Shown here: positions 11,027 through 20,137 of the stretch, piece after piece
How positions within the stretch are numbered: the first letter of the stretch is position 1
How the letters are laid out: every line of letters begins with the position of its first letter
Assembly: GCA_027600665.1 (NCBI GenBank)
Contig: JADGJL010000228.1
Location: 1-30,254, forward strand
DNA length: 30,254 nucleotides
Direction of reading: 5' to 3'
DNA from: Irineochytrium annulatum
Lineage: Eukaryota > Chytridiomycota > Chytridiomycetes > Chytridiales > Chytridiaceae
Position numbers and translations under genes: made by a program
The notes under the pieces: model-generated
What the model was told of the DNA's origin: nothing
The model's input: the letters and a program-made list of their open reading frames with translations, nothing else
Databases searched by the model: none

Positions 11027-12073
11027 ATGGATCCCAAGTTCGTGCAGGCGATCTGCAAGGCGGCCGGGTTCGAGGCGGCGGGGCGGGAGGCGATCCTGCT
11101 ACTGACCGAGGTCGCTGAGCTTTGTGCGTGAGTCTCGGTTTTTTTTCTCGCTGCGCGCGGGAGGGGGCTCGTCATCGTCGCTGGTCGCTGGCCCCAGCGG
11201 CCGATGGTTTTTTTTTTTTTTTTTTGTTTTTGGGGGGGGGGGGGTAATGGGGTTTTTGGGCCCAGTGTTGTGGGGGGGTGNNNNNNNNNNTTTTTTTTGT
11301 TTTGGGTTGGTTTTTGTTTTTTTTTTTGGGTGGTTGGTTGGGGCCGGGGGGGTTTGTTTTTTTTTTTTTTTTTTTGTTTTAGAGGAGCTGGAGCTAATGT
11401 CGTTTTGGGGACCAGTCTTCTCGGAGGTTCTTGTGAAGGCGCATGAGTACGCCGAGCTCGGGTGTCGATCGCGGCCGAATATGCATGATCTTATGATGGT
11501 GGGTTGGCGATAGCTGGTCTGGAGCTGTATTTCTGATCGAGAGTGTTCATTCAGGCGCTGGACGAGTGGGATATCACGCCGGCGTCGTTAATAAGGACAG
11601 TGGAGGGATTTAATTGCGAACGTGAGTTTCGAGGATATGTCGTGTTTTACTGGATTTGATTCGAGAGACATTTCCTGTAGATGTACCACTGCAACAACGG
11701 ATACGAGACGACACAGAATTGCAAAACTTCCGGTATCGGGAGTTCCCTTGCACCGACACACCCGCACCGCGACCCCGCCACGTCCCCGATCACCTGCCAC
11801 CTTTTCCGAGCGAACATACATACAAATCAACGAAGGTTTGTTGTTGTTGATATGAATGGAAGTCGAAAAGCTGACTGAAGAAATTAGATACCCGGTCGGC
11901 CCGAGTACGACCGCGCAAAGCTGCGGGAAATCAACGCGAAGTCGTCGCGCGAGGTCGAGGCGAACCTGCGGCGGCTGCTGCTGGCGCGGGAGAGGCAGGG
12001 GGAGAAGGGCAGTGTCGTGAACTACATGCTGCAGCGGATGCGGAAGGAAGGGGACAGGCCGGTCCGGATATGA
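11027..12073 (+). CDS. TAF8: TAF8-like transcription initiation factor TFIID subunit
   Basis: TAF8 is a TFIID subunit that pairs with TAF10 through a histone fold and helps recruit RNA polymerase II (family knowledge). Five exons join in phase to 195 codons: 11027-11123, 11416-11498, 11555-11621, 11681-11835 and 11888-12073. The N-terminal half is a Bromo_TP-type histone fold (FEAAGREAILLLTEVAEL, then VKAHEYAELGCRSRPNMHDL and ALDEWDITPASL). The linker carries the typical TAF8 C-terminal signature (DHLPPFPSEHTYKSTK), followed by a charged helical region (EVEANLRRLLLARERQG). It is shorter than human TAF8. Intron 1 is unusually long (292 nt) and contains a G/T-only tract and the 10-N gap, so its true length is unknown. 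The donor at 11124 (GTGCGT) was chosen for phase; GTGAGT at 11128 is stronger but breaks the frame with the best acceptor. Confidence 0.85.
11206..11388 (+). repeat. T/G-only low-complexity tract with assembly gap
   Basis: Inside intron 1 of the TAF8-like gene the plus strand is almost only T and G: long T runs alternate with G runs (one of about 14 G), interrupted by 10 N at 11281-11290. The N block marks an unresolved gap. The G runs could form G-quadruplexes. The sequence may be inaccurate here, since such runs are hard to read. Confidence 0.75.
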
Positions 12074-12314
12074 GAAGTCTTTTCGGGTTTTTCATTTGTA
12101 AAAAAATAAAAAGAGAAAAGGGGACCAGTTCTTTTCATGGGATTCCAGAACTTCGTCTGGCGGTAAGTTCGGCGCTGTTCCAGGTCGAAAGGGTTCTGAG
12201 TCGCGGCTCCACACCGACCAGGCCTGGACCCCGCCTCGTGGCTTTCTCCATCACCAATGGTGGACGACATCCTCGAGACGAAGCCAAGTCCGTCCTCGTC
12301 GTCTAAGACGCCAC

Positions 12315-14429
12315 ATGGAATCACTTGGCTGCCTTGTCGTCCTGTCCGGCGACACGCTTGAGGTCTTGAGCGCGAGCGAGCAGCTGCTTGACCTTCTTGC
12401 TGGTGCCACGGGAGACATCACGAAAGACGCCGCGGGGGCCGCGGACGCCGTCATGGCGGACCTGGGGGTGCGGCTGGAGAGGGGAGGGGCCGCAGTGTGG
12501 TTGCAGGCCGGCGGACGCGGTGGAATCGCGACGAACGTCGCCGGAGGCGCGGCGATCGAGTGGGGGCCCGCGACGGCCATGCGGACGTGCGCTAAGGCTG
12601 CGGGTGCAGGCGCGAGGTCGTTCTTGCTCGAGGGGCGGCGGTGGCGTGCTCTTGAGCGGGTCTGTTCAAACTCCATGTTGACGAGCAACCTCGCCGTTTA
12701 ACTCGTTTTGTCGCTCTGCAGGTGATCGCGGGCGGTGTGATCGAGCCCGAGCGGGTGGACGTGACGACGAGCATGTCGGACGTGGCGGAGTGTTGGCGGG
12801 TGGAAGAGGAGCGGCTGCTGGCTCTGCAGCGCGAGGAAGCGACGCAGCGGCGCCGGGCGGATGAGGCCGAGGAGCTTCGGAGGCGGCAGGAGGCCTTTAT
12901 TGACATGGTGTGCCACGAGATGAGGAACCCGCTCAATGGCATCACGAACAACAACGAGTTCACCGTGGAGGCCATGGAGGACTTGAAGCAATGGCTGGAG
13001 GCGCGCATCCCGCTGGACGACGCGTTTAACGAGGCGTTCGCGAGGGCGAATCAGACCACGTCGGCCATTGCTCTCTGCGCCAAGCACATGAAGAACATTA
13101 CCGACGACGTCATCAACCTCAGCAAGATTGGGTTGAACATCATGAAGGTCAGCGCGGACGCCTTCAACCCTCGGGTCTTGTGCGAGGAGGTCATGACGAC
13201 GGTCGGAGCCGAAATGTCACGGAAGGGCATCGCGTCTTCGGTCGTCGTCGGGGAACGATACCTGCACCACGCGGCAGACACGTACTACGGCGACCCCGCG
13301 CGCCTATCCCAGGTCATCGTTAACCTCGTCACGAATGCTGTCAAGTTTACGGAGGGCGTGGAGGAACGACCGCGGAGGGTTGATGTTTTTCTGGACCTGT
13401 TGGACTTAGATGGGGAGCCGGAGGCTGTGGACGGGCTGACGAGGCGGAGGCTCTTCATTGAGGTCAAGGACACGGGGTGTGGAATGGATGCCGAGGAGAA
13501 GGCAAGGCTGTTTACGGTCTTCGGGCAAGCCGCCGTCAGGGTAAGCTGCTTTTGTTTCTTTTTTCGTCCAGTCAATAGCAACTTAATTTGGCGACGAAAA
13601 AGACATACTCTCAATACGGCGGCAGCGGCCTCGGGCTGTTTATCTCGAAAAAGATCGTCGGCCTGATGGTATGTAATCGCGGCTTTTGTGACTAGTGGTG
13701 CCACGCACTAATCGTCTGCTGTAGAACGGGACGATTGACGTCGAGACCGAGAAGAACAACGGGTGCAAGTTTACAGTCACGGTCGACTGCACCTCCCGCT
13801 CCATCCCTGTCCCGCAAACCACTTCCACCACCGCTCTCCCGCCACTCCTAAAGTCCACCTCCGTCCCCCCGGGCGTCTCGGACTCCCGCCGCATCCTCAT
13901 CGTTGACGACAACGAGATCAACCGCGAGATCCTCGCGAAGCATCTCAATAAGATGGGACACCGGACCCAGAGCGCCGCCGACGGTCTGCGAGCCGTCGAT
14001 CTCCTCAGAAATGGGTACGCGTTGTATAAGCTGGTCTTGATGGACTTGGAGATGCCCATAATGGATGGGCGGAGCGCGACGATTGAGATCCGACGGCTTG
14101 AGGTGGGGCAGGGCATTGATGCACCTATGCCTATCGTCGCGGTCACTGGAAATGCGAGGGAGGGGCAGGTCGAGCGCGCGTTGGAAGCCGGGATGGATGA
14201 TGGTCAGTTTGGCGGTTTAGCTTTCTTTTTGGGTTGTGTACGTGCTTATCTGTTCTCCCGTTTCTGGTTTACAGTGCTGCTAAAACCGTTCACAAGAAGT
14301 GGTTTGACCGAGGTTGTCGAACGGTATTGCCGCGTGCCGTCGCCACGCCCGACGCCAGCTTTCCCCTCGGGGATGGATGAGTTTGCCGGCAAAAGCTCAA
14401 ACATGATGAGGATTGCGGAGGGCGGATGA
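12315..14429 (+). CDS. Hybrid histidine kinase with response-regulator domain
   Basis: A signalling kinase that would autophosphorylate on His and pass the phosphate to its own receiver Asp, then probably to a phosphotransfer protein. Five exons join in phase to 620 aa: 12315-12659, 12722-13540, 13603-13668, 13725-14202 and 14275-14429. The N-terminal ~120 residues look PAS-like (LSGDTLEVLSASEQLLDLLA). A charged signalling helix follows (about 140-175), then the H-box FIDMVCHEMRNPLNGI with His180. The ATPase domain shows the N-box IVNLVTNAVKFTE, the G1 box DTGCGM and the G2 box GGSGLGLFISKKIV. The receiver has ILIVDDNEINREIL, the phospho-acceptor in VLMDLEMPIMDG (Asp517), TGNA and the lysine of LLKPF (Lys573). 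All catalytic residues are present. No membrane segment or long sensor region is seen, so it is probably cytosolic. The start is uncertain: an upstream ATG at 12257 in another frame leads into KTPHGIT just before the PAS-like part. Confidence 0.93.
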
Positions 14430-15435
14430 CATGCGACGGGGTTGCGAATGCTGTATTGTTTGTTGCCCCTCGCCTTTTACCCCCGCGCCGATTGGTCGGA
14501 TCACCGGCAATCGCTTGCTGTTGAGACGACGTGGACTAAGCCATCTTTTCGACGGCGGCGGACCGCTTAGAGCACTCCATCCATATGAGCACTTGGATAC
14601 ATTGAAGTACTACGCCATCTTGTTTATACACCCTTGGACCTTCGTACTATGGTCACCTTTTGGAAGCCAGTTTCTGCCTCCTTGTATTCGATGTATTATA
14701 TTATACTGGTGTCTTCACCATCTTGTTCTTTGGAAGTGCTGGAAATTGGCAATTTTTTCTATTCAATTAATCCACTACAAGTCCATTCGATTACCGCGTT
14801 TGAGCCGAACAATGAGGAATTTGATAAATATTTTTGAACAAAAACGATCCAGATGAAACTCGCAGTGGTAGAAGACGGCACTCCAGCCGGATGCCCGGTA
14901 GCTTACTGTACAGATTCTGATTTAATTCCGGTGTGGCGAAAATGTCTTCACATCTCAGTTTAGCGCGTTAACATCCACAGCTCTCGTTCAAGAGTTGATA
15001 GAGGAGGGGAGTAGACGAAGCATCTTCTTTTCGAGGCTGACGGGTTGATTGTCTATGCATGACTTGCATTGAGAAGACATGCTTTGGTTTTACTTATCGT
15101 CAACGTTCTATGCGTTTCCAATAGCATATTTCTTTGACTGCCCCGAAGTTTGCGGGTGCAATCGAAGTCATAAGTGAATGGAATGTACTTTTATTGTTCC
15201 AACAAGAATCGCGATATCCATTCCACCCCTGACTGAAATCAAGGACAGGGCAGAGGAGTGCGACGTGGAATCACCAGGGAACAATAGAGAGAAAATTTAG
15301 TGGCGAGCGTACGAAGGAATGTAAAGCAAAAATGTCGTGGTGCAAGGATGACTATGTCGGCAGCTAACATAAATAGGAATAAGATGACGCGAAAGAAAAA
15401 GCCCGAACGCGTTAAAGAGAATAAAACAGCGAGGT
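14430..15435. other. AT-rich intergenic region
   Basis: About 1 kb with no convincing coding frame on either strand. It should hold the 3' end of the kinase gene. Nothing else could be supported. Confidence 0.45.
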
Positions 15436-15528
15436 TTAACCCAACCAAGGCCACTGCTCCATCGTCCTCGAACACGCCGCGATCGGCAAGGTCTTGTGCA
15501 AAGAGTCGACGTGGTAGTTGCTGGCCAT
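15436..15528 (-). CDS. Possible short gene or first exon
   Basis: From ATG at 15528 a 30-codon frame begins MASNYHVDSLHKTLPIAACS and keeps strong GC3 bias, unlike the AT-rich sequence after it. It may be the first exon of a gene whose intron begins at the GTTGGG near 15443; no second exon was found. It lies just downstream of the minus-strand gene ending at 15557. Confidence 0.27.
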   Translation of the reverse strand: MASNYHVDSLHKTLPIAACSRTMEQWPWLG

Positions 15529-15556
15529 GTTGGAGGCTTGCCAACAAACATGCTAT

Positions 15557-16192
15557 TCAAGCGACAGGCGGGGTCCCGTCCGCACGGCCGCTATCGACAC
15601 TGCGCCGCCACCTGACTTCGACGTCGTGCGCAGCATTTACCATGACACAGATCTCCGCCAATGCTGCGCCAACGAGCTGCTCCCATCGCCTCTCCACCCG
15701 ATGATACTCATATTCTGAGTGCTCATCTGATACCGCGGAGGACCGGAACACGGCGAGGCGCCGCGCCTGCTGGGCCCGCACGGTGGACACGGAAGCCTTG
15801 ATGTTTTTCAAAGCGAAAGAGGCGAGGTCATCCCCGACGCTGGCCTTGAAGGCCTGGTAAGTCTCCTCCATGGCCGCCGTCCGATCGTCTTCCGTGATCC
15901 CGTTGGCGATGTTGCGCATGCCCTGACACAAGTGCGCCACCTCGTCCACTGAGACGACCTCGTGACCGCCCGCCTTGCGATTCTCCTCCTCGGCCCAGCG
16001 CACGGCGAGCTGAGTTAGATGACCGCAGCCGCAGACCAGGGTGGCCTGGGCCACAAGGGTCCTATTGCCGAGGCGGCTGATGTCGAACAAATCCAGCCAG
16101 ATCTTATCGTCGTACTTGTGGTGACGGCATGGAGTAGGGGCAGGAGGGGCCGTCGCTGATCCAGGAACGGGAGGAATTGGGATGGGAGCCAT
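15557..16192 (-). CDS. Orphan 211-aa protein
   Basis: A single-exon frame from ATG at 16192 encodes 211 aa of no recognised family. The first ~20 residues are Pro/Ala-rich (IPIPPVPGSATAPPAPTP); the rest is predicted mostly helical and polar (YDDKIWLDLFDISRLGNRTL, VDEVAHLCQGMRNIANGITE, ASFALKNIKASVSTV). There is no signal peptide or membrane segment. The open frame runs much further upstream, to 16690, but that part is antisense to the neighbouring gene, so the ATG at 16192 was chosen. It is divergent from the F-box-like gene with only 120 nt between the start codons, so the two probably share a promoter. Confidence 0.7.
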   Translation of the reverse strand: MAPIPIPPVPGSATAPPAPTPCRHHKYDDKIWLDLFDISRLGNRTLVAQATLVCGCGHLTQLAVRWAEEENRKAGGHEVVSVDEVAHLCQGMRNIANGITEDDRTAAMEETYQAFKASVGDDLASFALKNIKASVSTVRAQQARRLAVFRSSAVSDEHSEYEYHRVERRWEQLVGAALAEICVMVNAAHDVEVRWRRSVDSGRADGTPPVA

Positions 16193-16312
16193 CGCTAATC
16201 GAGGAGATGGAGTGCTCAGTCGCGAATGGGAGAGGTGGAAGCTGGGTGGAAGCAACAGATGCACCATATTGACGCCAAGGTGGCTTGAAGTCCCTTTCAT
16301 CCACCCGCGACC
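16193..16312. promoter_or_regulatory. Short bidirectional promoter region
   Basis: Only 120 nt separate the start codons of two divergent genes. No clear TATA box is seen. Co-regulation of the pair is inferred from the spacing only. Confidence 0.45.
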
Positions 16313-17881
16313 ATGCTGGTCATCGACGACCGCAGGATCTTCGATGACGTCCTGGCCAACATCGTTCGCCAGTTGAACCCGCGCCGGCGATCGGAGCGCT
16401 ACGCGTTGTGCAACTGCCTCCTCGTGTCGAGGCGATACTTTCAAGTGGCTGCCGAGCACCTCTGGTCCTCCGTTATCCTCACCGCCGACCCTAGACCTTA
16501 CCAGCGCAACCCACGACACCCCAGCAAGGTCCTGCACGACTTCGTCCTCGCGACGGATCCGCCGACTGAGAACGGCATGATAGCTCCGCACTCGAGAAGC
16601 CAGCGCTTCGTACTCTACCTCCGATCGATCCGTACATTTGCATGCAACGAGTTTGCTCGCAGTGATGGCCTTGTTAACTACGTCCCACACTATCGACTAT
16701 TACCGTGGTTACAAAGGTTGGACCGGGTGAATGCGGCGGGTGCCCCGGAAGTTTGGCTGCAAGCGTTAAAGGATTGGTGCAGCTTCCCCGGCAGGCTTCC
16801 TTTGCACATAGGAATAACGGCTGCAGCAGCGGGAGGCGGAGGGGAGCTGTTAGGGGCTCTGGGCTGCAAGGTCCGCTCTGTTCGGATGGTATCGCCCAGT
16901 CGATGTAACGATGGGGGACTAGCGGCGTTCTTTAAAGATGTAACGCGCGGGCAGGACAATAATAGCCTATACGCTATATCAGTTTTGAACGCGGCGGGGG
17001 CAGCAGATTGCGAGGAGTGTGCGGATTACTTTAACACCTACGGATCGACCGTACGGTGCCTAGAACTCGTCTATAATCCGTCGAAGCGGATGTACTTTTC
17101 TGATGTTACGAAGACCCCGGCACTGCGGCCTGTGAATCAATTGACGCACTTATACATAACCGCTGCTGATCCGTGGTCATGCAGTCTTACCTCGAAGTTG
17201 CTGACGGCGTCTGGGCCAACCCTTCTTGAGCTGAAACTGCGCATCAGTATTCTCAAGACTCTTCATGACCTCCCAATGCGTCAACTTCATCACCTGAAAT
17301 CGTTAGGTCTGGAGATTTGGCACTGCGAGTCGCAGGAAGGACATGATTCCTGGTCAGAGGTTATGCCTTCTGTCGCCAGGCTGAATATAACGGGGTTTTC
17401 GTGGCAAATAAACCGCCTTATAGCAGTAACGAACACCGCCAACCACATGACGGAATTACGTAAGCTCACTATAGAACTGGAAGATTTTGACGGCAACTAT
17501 TTAATTGGGGAGAATACGAAGGAACTTGATGTGCTACTTTCACTCAAGGACCTACGAATCGTCTCATTCATGTGGCCGTTACAAGAACGGCCTGGCGCGC
17601 GATTGGTGATCGTCAACTGGGAAGAGATTAAGTCGACGGGGCTTCCATACCTCGAAGACATATTACTGAATTGTAGCTTCTTTGATGAGGAGGACAATGA
17701 GGGCATGCAGATGCTCCGAGAGCTAGTTGACGATATTTTGATGGACGAGATGAAGACACCGGCTCTGGCAATTGCACAAGTCCATGTGTGGGACAGCAAC
17801 GGGAAGCTTCTTCATGAATTTTTTTGGCGTGCGACAGAAGCAGGGCTGGCGGCAAGGACGAACGGGATGCGCTGCTGGTAA
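16313..17881 (+). CDS. F-box/LRR-like protein, copy A
   Basis: An intronless gene of 522 codons. The N-terminus (about residues 8-55) resembles an F-box-like domain: IFDDVLANIVRQLNP followed by YALCNCLLVSRRYFQVAAEH and LWSS. The remainder has repeated leucine-rich segments (RCLELVYNPS, LTHLYITAADP, LLELKLRIS, HHLKSLGLEIW, LRKLTIELEDF, LKDLRIVSF), consistent with LRRs. F-box proteins bind Skp1 and choose substrates for SCF ubiquitin ligases; that role is inferred from family resemblance, and the F-box match is weak. The C-terminus has NWEEIKSTGLPYLEDI, KTPALAIAQVHVW and HEFFWRA, all shared with the inverted copy at 20138-21670. The ATG at 16313 is the first in frame. Confidence 0.83.
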   Translation: MLVIDDRRIFDDVLANIVRQLNPRRRSERYALCNCLLVSRRYFQVAAEHLWSSVILTADPRPYQRNPRHPSKVLHDFVLATDPPTENGMIAPHSRSQRFVLYLRSIRTFACNEFARSDGLVNYVPHYRLLPWLQRLDRVNAAGAPEVWLQALKDWCSFPGRLPLHIGITAAAAGGGGELLGALGCKVRSVRMVSPSRCNDGGLAAFFKDVTRGQDNNSLYAISVLNAAGAADCEECADYFNTYGSTVRCLELVYNPSKRMYFSDVTKTPALRPVNQLTHLYITAADPWSCSLTSKLLTASGPTLLELKLRISILKTLHDLPMRQLHHLKSLGLEIWHCESQEGHDSWSEVMPSVARLNITGFSWQINRLIAVTNTANHMTELRKLTIELEDFDGNYLIGENTKELDVLLSLKDLRIVSFMWPLQERPGARLVIVNWEEIKSTGLPYLEDILLNCSFFDEEDNEGMQMLRELVDDILMDEMKTPALAIAQVHVWDSNGKLLHEFFWRATEAGLAARTNGMRCW

Positions 17882-18481
17882 GATTTCTTCTTTGTAGTAT
17901 TCTATGTTTATGATGGATTCATTCTATACAGCCTCCCCGCGACGTAGCTTTTCTCAGCCTGCCTGGAAAACGTTACGAGTGAAGGTGCATACATGTGCAC
18001 GGCATATCTTCTTGGAAAACAAAACCAAAATTGTAATGTGTTTTGCAACGCTATTAAATAGCCGAAATAAAAGTTGCAGTGCCGCCTAATTCCATCGATT
18101 ATCAAGCGTTATAACTGGAAATTGTTCTATGAACTCCTAGCTGTGGCTGTCTTCCGGAGTGAAAGCCATTTTATCAGATACACACAATTGTGATTAAATT
18201 ACTGTATTCAAAGCCAAAACTGGTAGCTAAACGGTAGCCGGAAAAATTGAAAGGGTTTTGCTAGATCCCGTGCCATTGAACAAGCGCGAAAGATACAAGC
18301 AAGATGAGAATGTAAGACTTTTGAAAGCATAGACAAGGAACTTATAAGAGGTACTATGAACGAACTTAAAAAAAATATGGTGGGCGCCTTTCGTTACAAT
18401 GGTATAGAGAGGATGAAAGACCGGCAGAAAGAGGAAACGATATCCAGAAGAAGGCGCACTATCACTGTCATACTGATCCCT
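17882..18481. other. Spacer between convergent genes
   Basis: AT-rich 3' flanking sequence of two genes that face each other. Several AATAAA-like stretches are present (for example near 18064). No gene is supported. Confidence 0.4.
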
Positions 18482-19401
18482 TCACAAAGCGAAAGCGACC
18501 CACGCCGCCAACACGACGACGCCGGCGACTCCAACCTTCACAGCCCCCTCCACGGCCCCACTCTTGCTCGTCATCGCCGCCGTCGACACGCCAGCCGTCA
18601 CGCCCGCACCCGCGGTACCGGCGGCGGGGGTCGACCCGGACCCGGATCCGGGCATTGTCAAAACCGGCCCACCAGTGGCCGGAGTAAACGAGGGCGACTG
18701 GACGATGGGGGGCACGGTGGACGTCGGCGCCAGCTGGGAGGCGACGGCGCAGTCGGCGGACTGAGAGTGCTGGTAGGCGACGACATTGACGGTGTCGGTC
18801 GAGCAGTTGTTAGTGAAGCACTGGACGAGGCGGCTGTAGCGGTCGCAGAGGCACTGGTAGTAGGCCGCCTTGTCGGCCTGCTGAGGCGCGCAGAAGGCCT
18901 CGACGGAGGCGTAGGAGATTTGGGAGCCGTCGACGAGGAGGTTGTCGACGCAGAGGTCGTAGGTGGCCTGAAAAGCAGACGGACAAGCGCATGCGTAAGC
19001 AATGACACTCATTGACATTCCCACGCTACGCTCCTCGCGATCCACGCCGTATCTTTCATTCTTCGCGCGTTCCCTTCCATCCTCCCAAGCCTCGCGCTCA
19101 CACGACCGTATCTTTTATCTTGTTGCATCCATCCTTCGCCTACGTCCGTTTCGCTTCCATCCTCCCATTCCTCGTCCTTTCTCCGGCCTCTCACCTGCTC
19201 AACACCGCAGTTCCCCGGGTATGGGTTCACGGCCGGCCCCGACGTCGGGACCGTGGTCGGGGGGGCGGGGCTGACCGGGGTCGGGACGGTGGCAGACGGG
19301 GCCACGGCACCCGGTGCAGCCGCTGTGGAGGAAGCGGCGTCGACGTGGACGCCGAGGAAGAGGACGGCGGCGACAATGAGGATCGAGGAGGACGACGGCA
19401 T
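18482..19401 (-). CDS. Secreted cysteine-rich protein with GPI-type tail
   Basis: Two exons (19401-19195 and 18967-18482) join in phase 0 to 230 aa; the 227-nt intron has a CAG/GTGAGA donor and a CTTTTCAG acceptor. The N-terminus is a clear signal peptide (SSSSILIVAAVLFLGVHVDA). A Ser/Thr/Pro/Ala-rich linker follows, then a domain with eight cysteines between about residues 64 and 145 (including YYQCLCDRY and QCFTNNC). A second Ser/Gly/Thr-rich linker leads to a hydrophobic C-terminal end (VGVAGVVVLAAWVAFAL), as in GPI-anchored cell-wall proteins. The eight cysteines recall CFEM-type fungal surface proteins, but the spacing does not fit CFEM well, so no family is assigned. Likely place: plasma membrane or cell wall. 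Confidence 0.8.
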
Positions 19402-20137
19402 GATGACGGAGGATGAGAGAACGGCACGGGAGAGGGATTAAGAAGGGTGCAGGAAAAGTAGTGTCGATGCAGCAGGCTGACAGAGCCGGTTTTGGACAAC
19501 CCATTGAAGGCGTTGGTCGTCAAACATGAACAGCCGTCATTATTATTTGTTTTGATATGTAGATATTGTACTCCTGCGAGGACATGTGGCCGTCGATAAT
19601 GCGGGCCTCCCGTCCTGCGGAGAGAATTTTCGAGTAATTAAAATTTCCTGATTTTGCTGCGACAGAGGTGCCTTTTCTTGCACATCTTCCGTCAACGTTA
19701 CTTTGTTAGCTTAACGAGTAACCTACCCTGCCCCCGAACATTTTGTTACAGGAAGTACCATTTTCATTAGTCAGCACGTAGTCCTTGTGTGTTAACTTTC
19801 TTCTTTTCCTTTCTCTTCTTATCACCTCTGATATGACATATTTCGCCCCGTTACTAGTATATTCGGCATAAAACCAACACAAGAATAAACCTGTCTGTCG
19901 TAATACGTCCAAGAACCCGCTTACTCCCTAGCGCACGCTGCCACGGGTCTCCGTCGTCTCATTCTGTGTGTGTATTTCATTTTTCTAAGGTTCACTTCGA
20001 CAACGATCACGCAGCAAAAATTTTGTTGATCCCCCTGTGTACGTCAATGTAACATCTATCCTTCTCTTGCGTTGAGCCAAGAGCCGCCCAATTTGCTACT
20101 AAGAGATGAGTTGGTTTGCATTTTTCCTTCGTTGTGC
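19402..20137. other. Spacer: promoter of the GPI-type gene and 3' flank of the F-box-like copy B
   Basis: No coding frame of gene-like composition is seen. The left part should hold the promoter of the secreted-protein gene and the right part the 3' untranslated region of the F-box-like gene. Confidence 0.4.

Noticed and set aside
11124..11513. Plus-strand frame through the T/G tract and the N gap
   Set aside because: Its Phe/Gly runs come from low-complexity intron sequence; only its last part is a real exon of the TAF8-like gene.
12251..12688. 145-codon minus-strand frame antisense to kinase exon 1
   Set aside because: It is a shadow of the GC-rich kinase exon without motifs of its own.
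16193..16690. Upstream extension of the minus-strand 15557 frame
   Set aside because: It runs antisense through the F-box-like gene and has no membrane or domain signal, so the ATG at 16192 is preferred.
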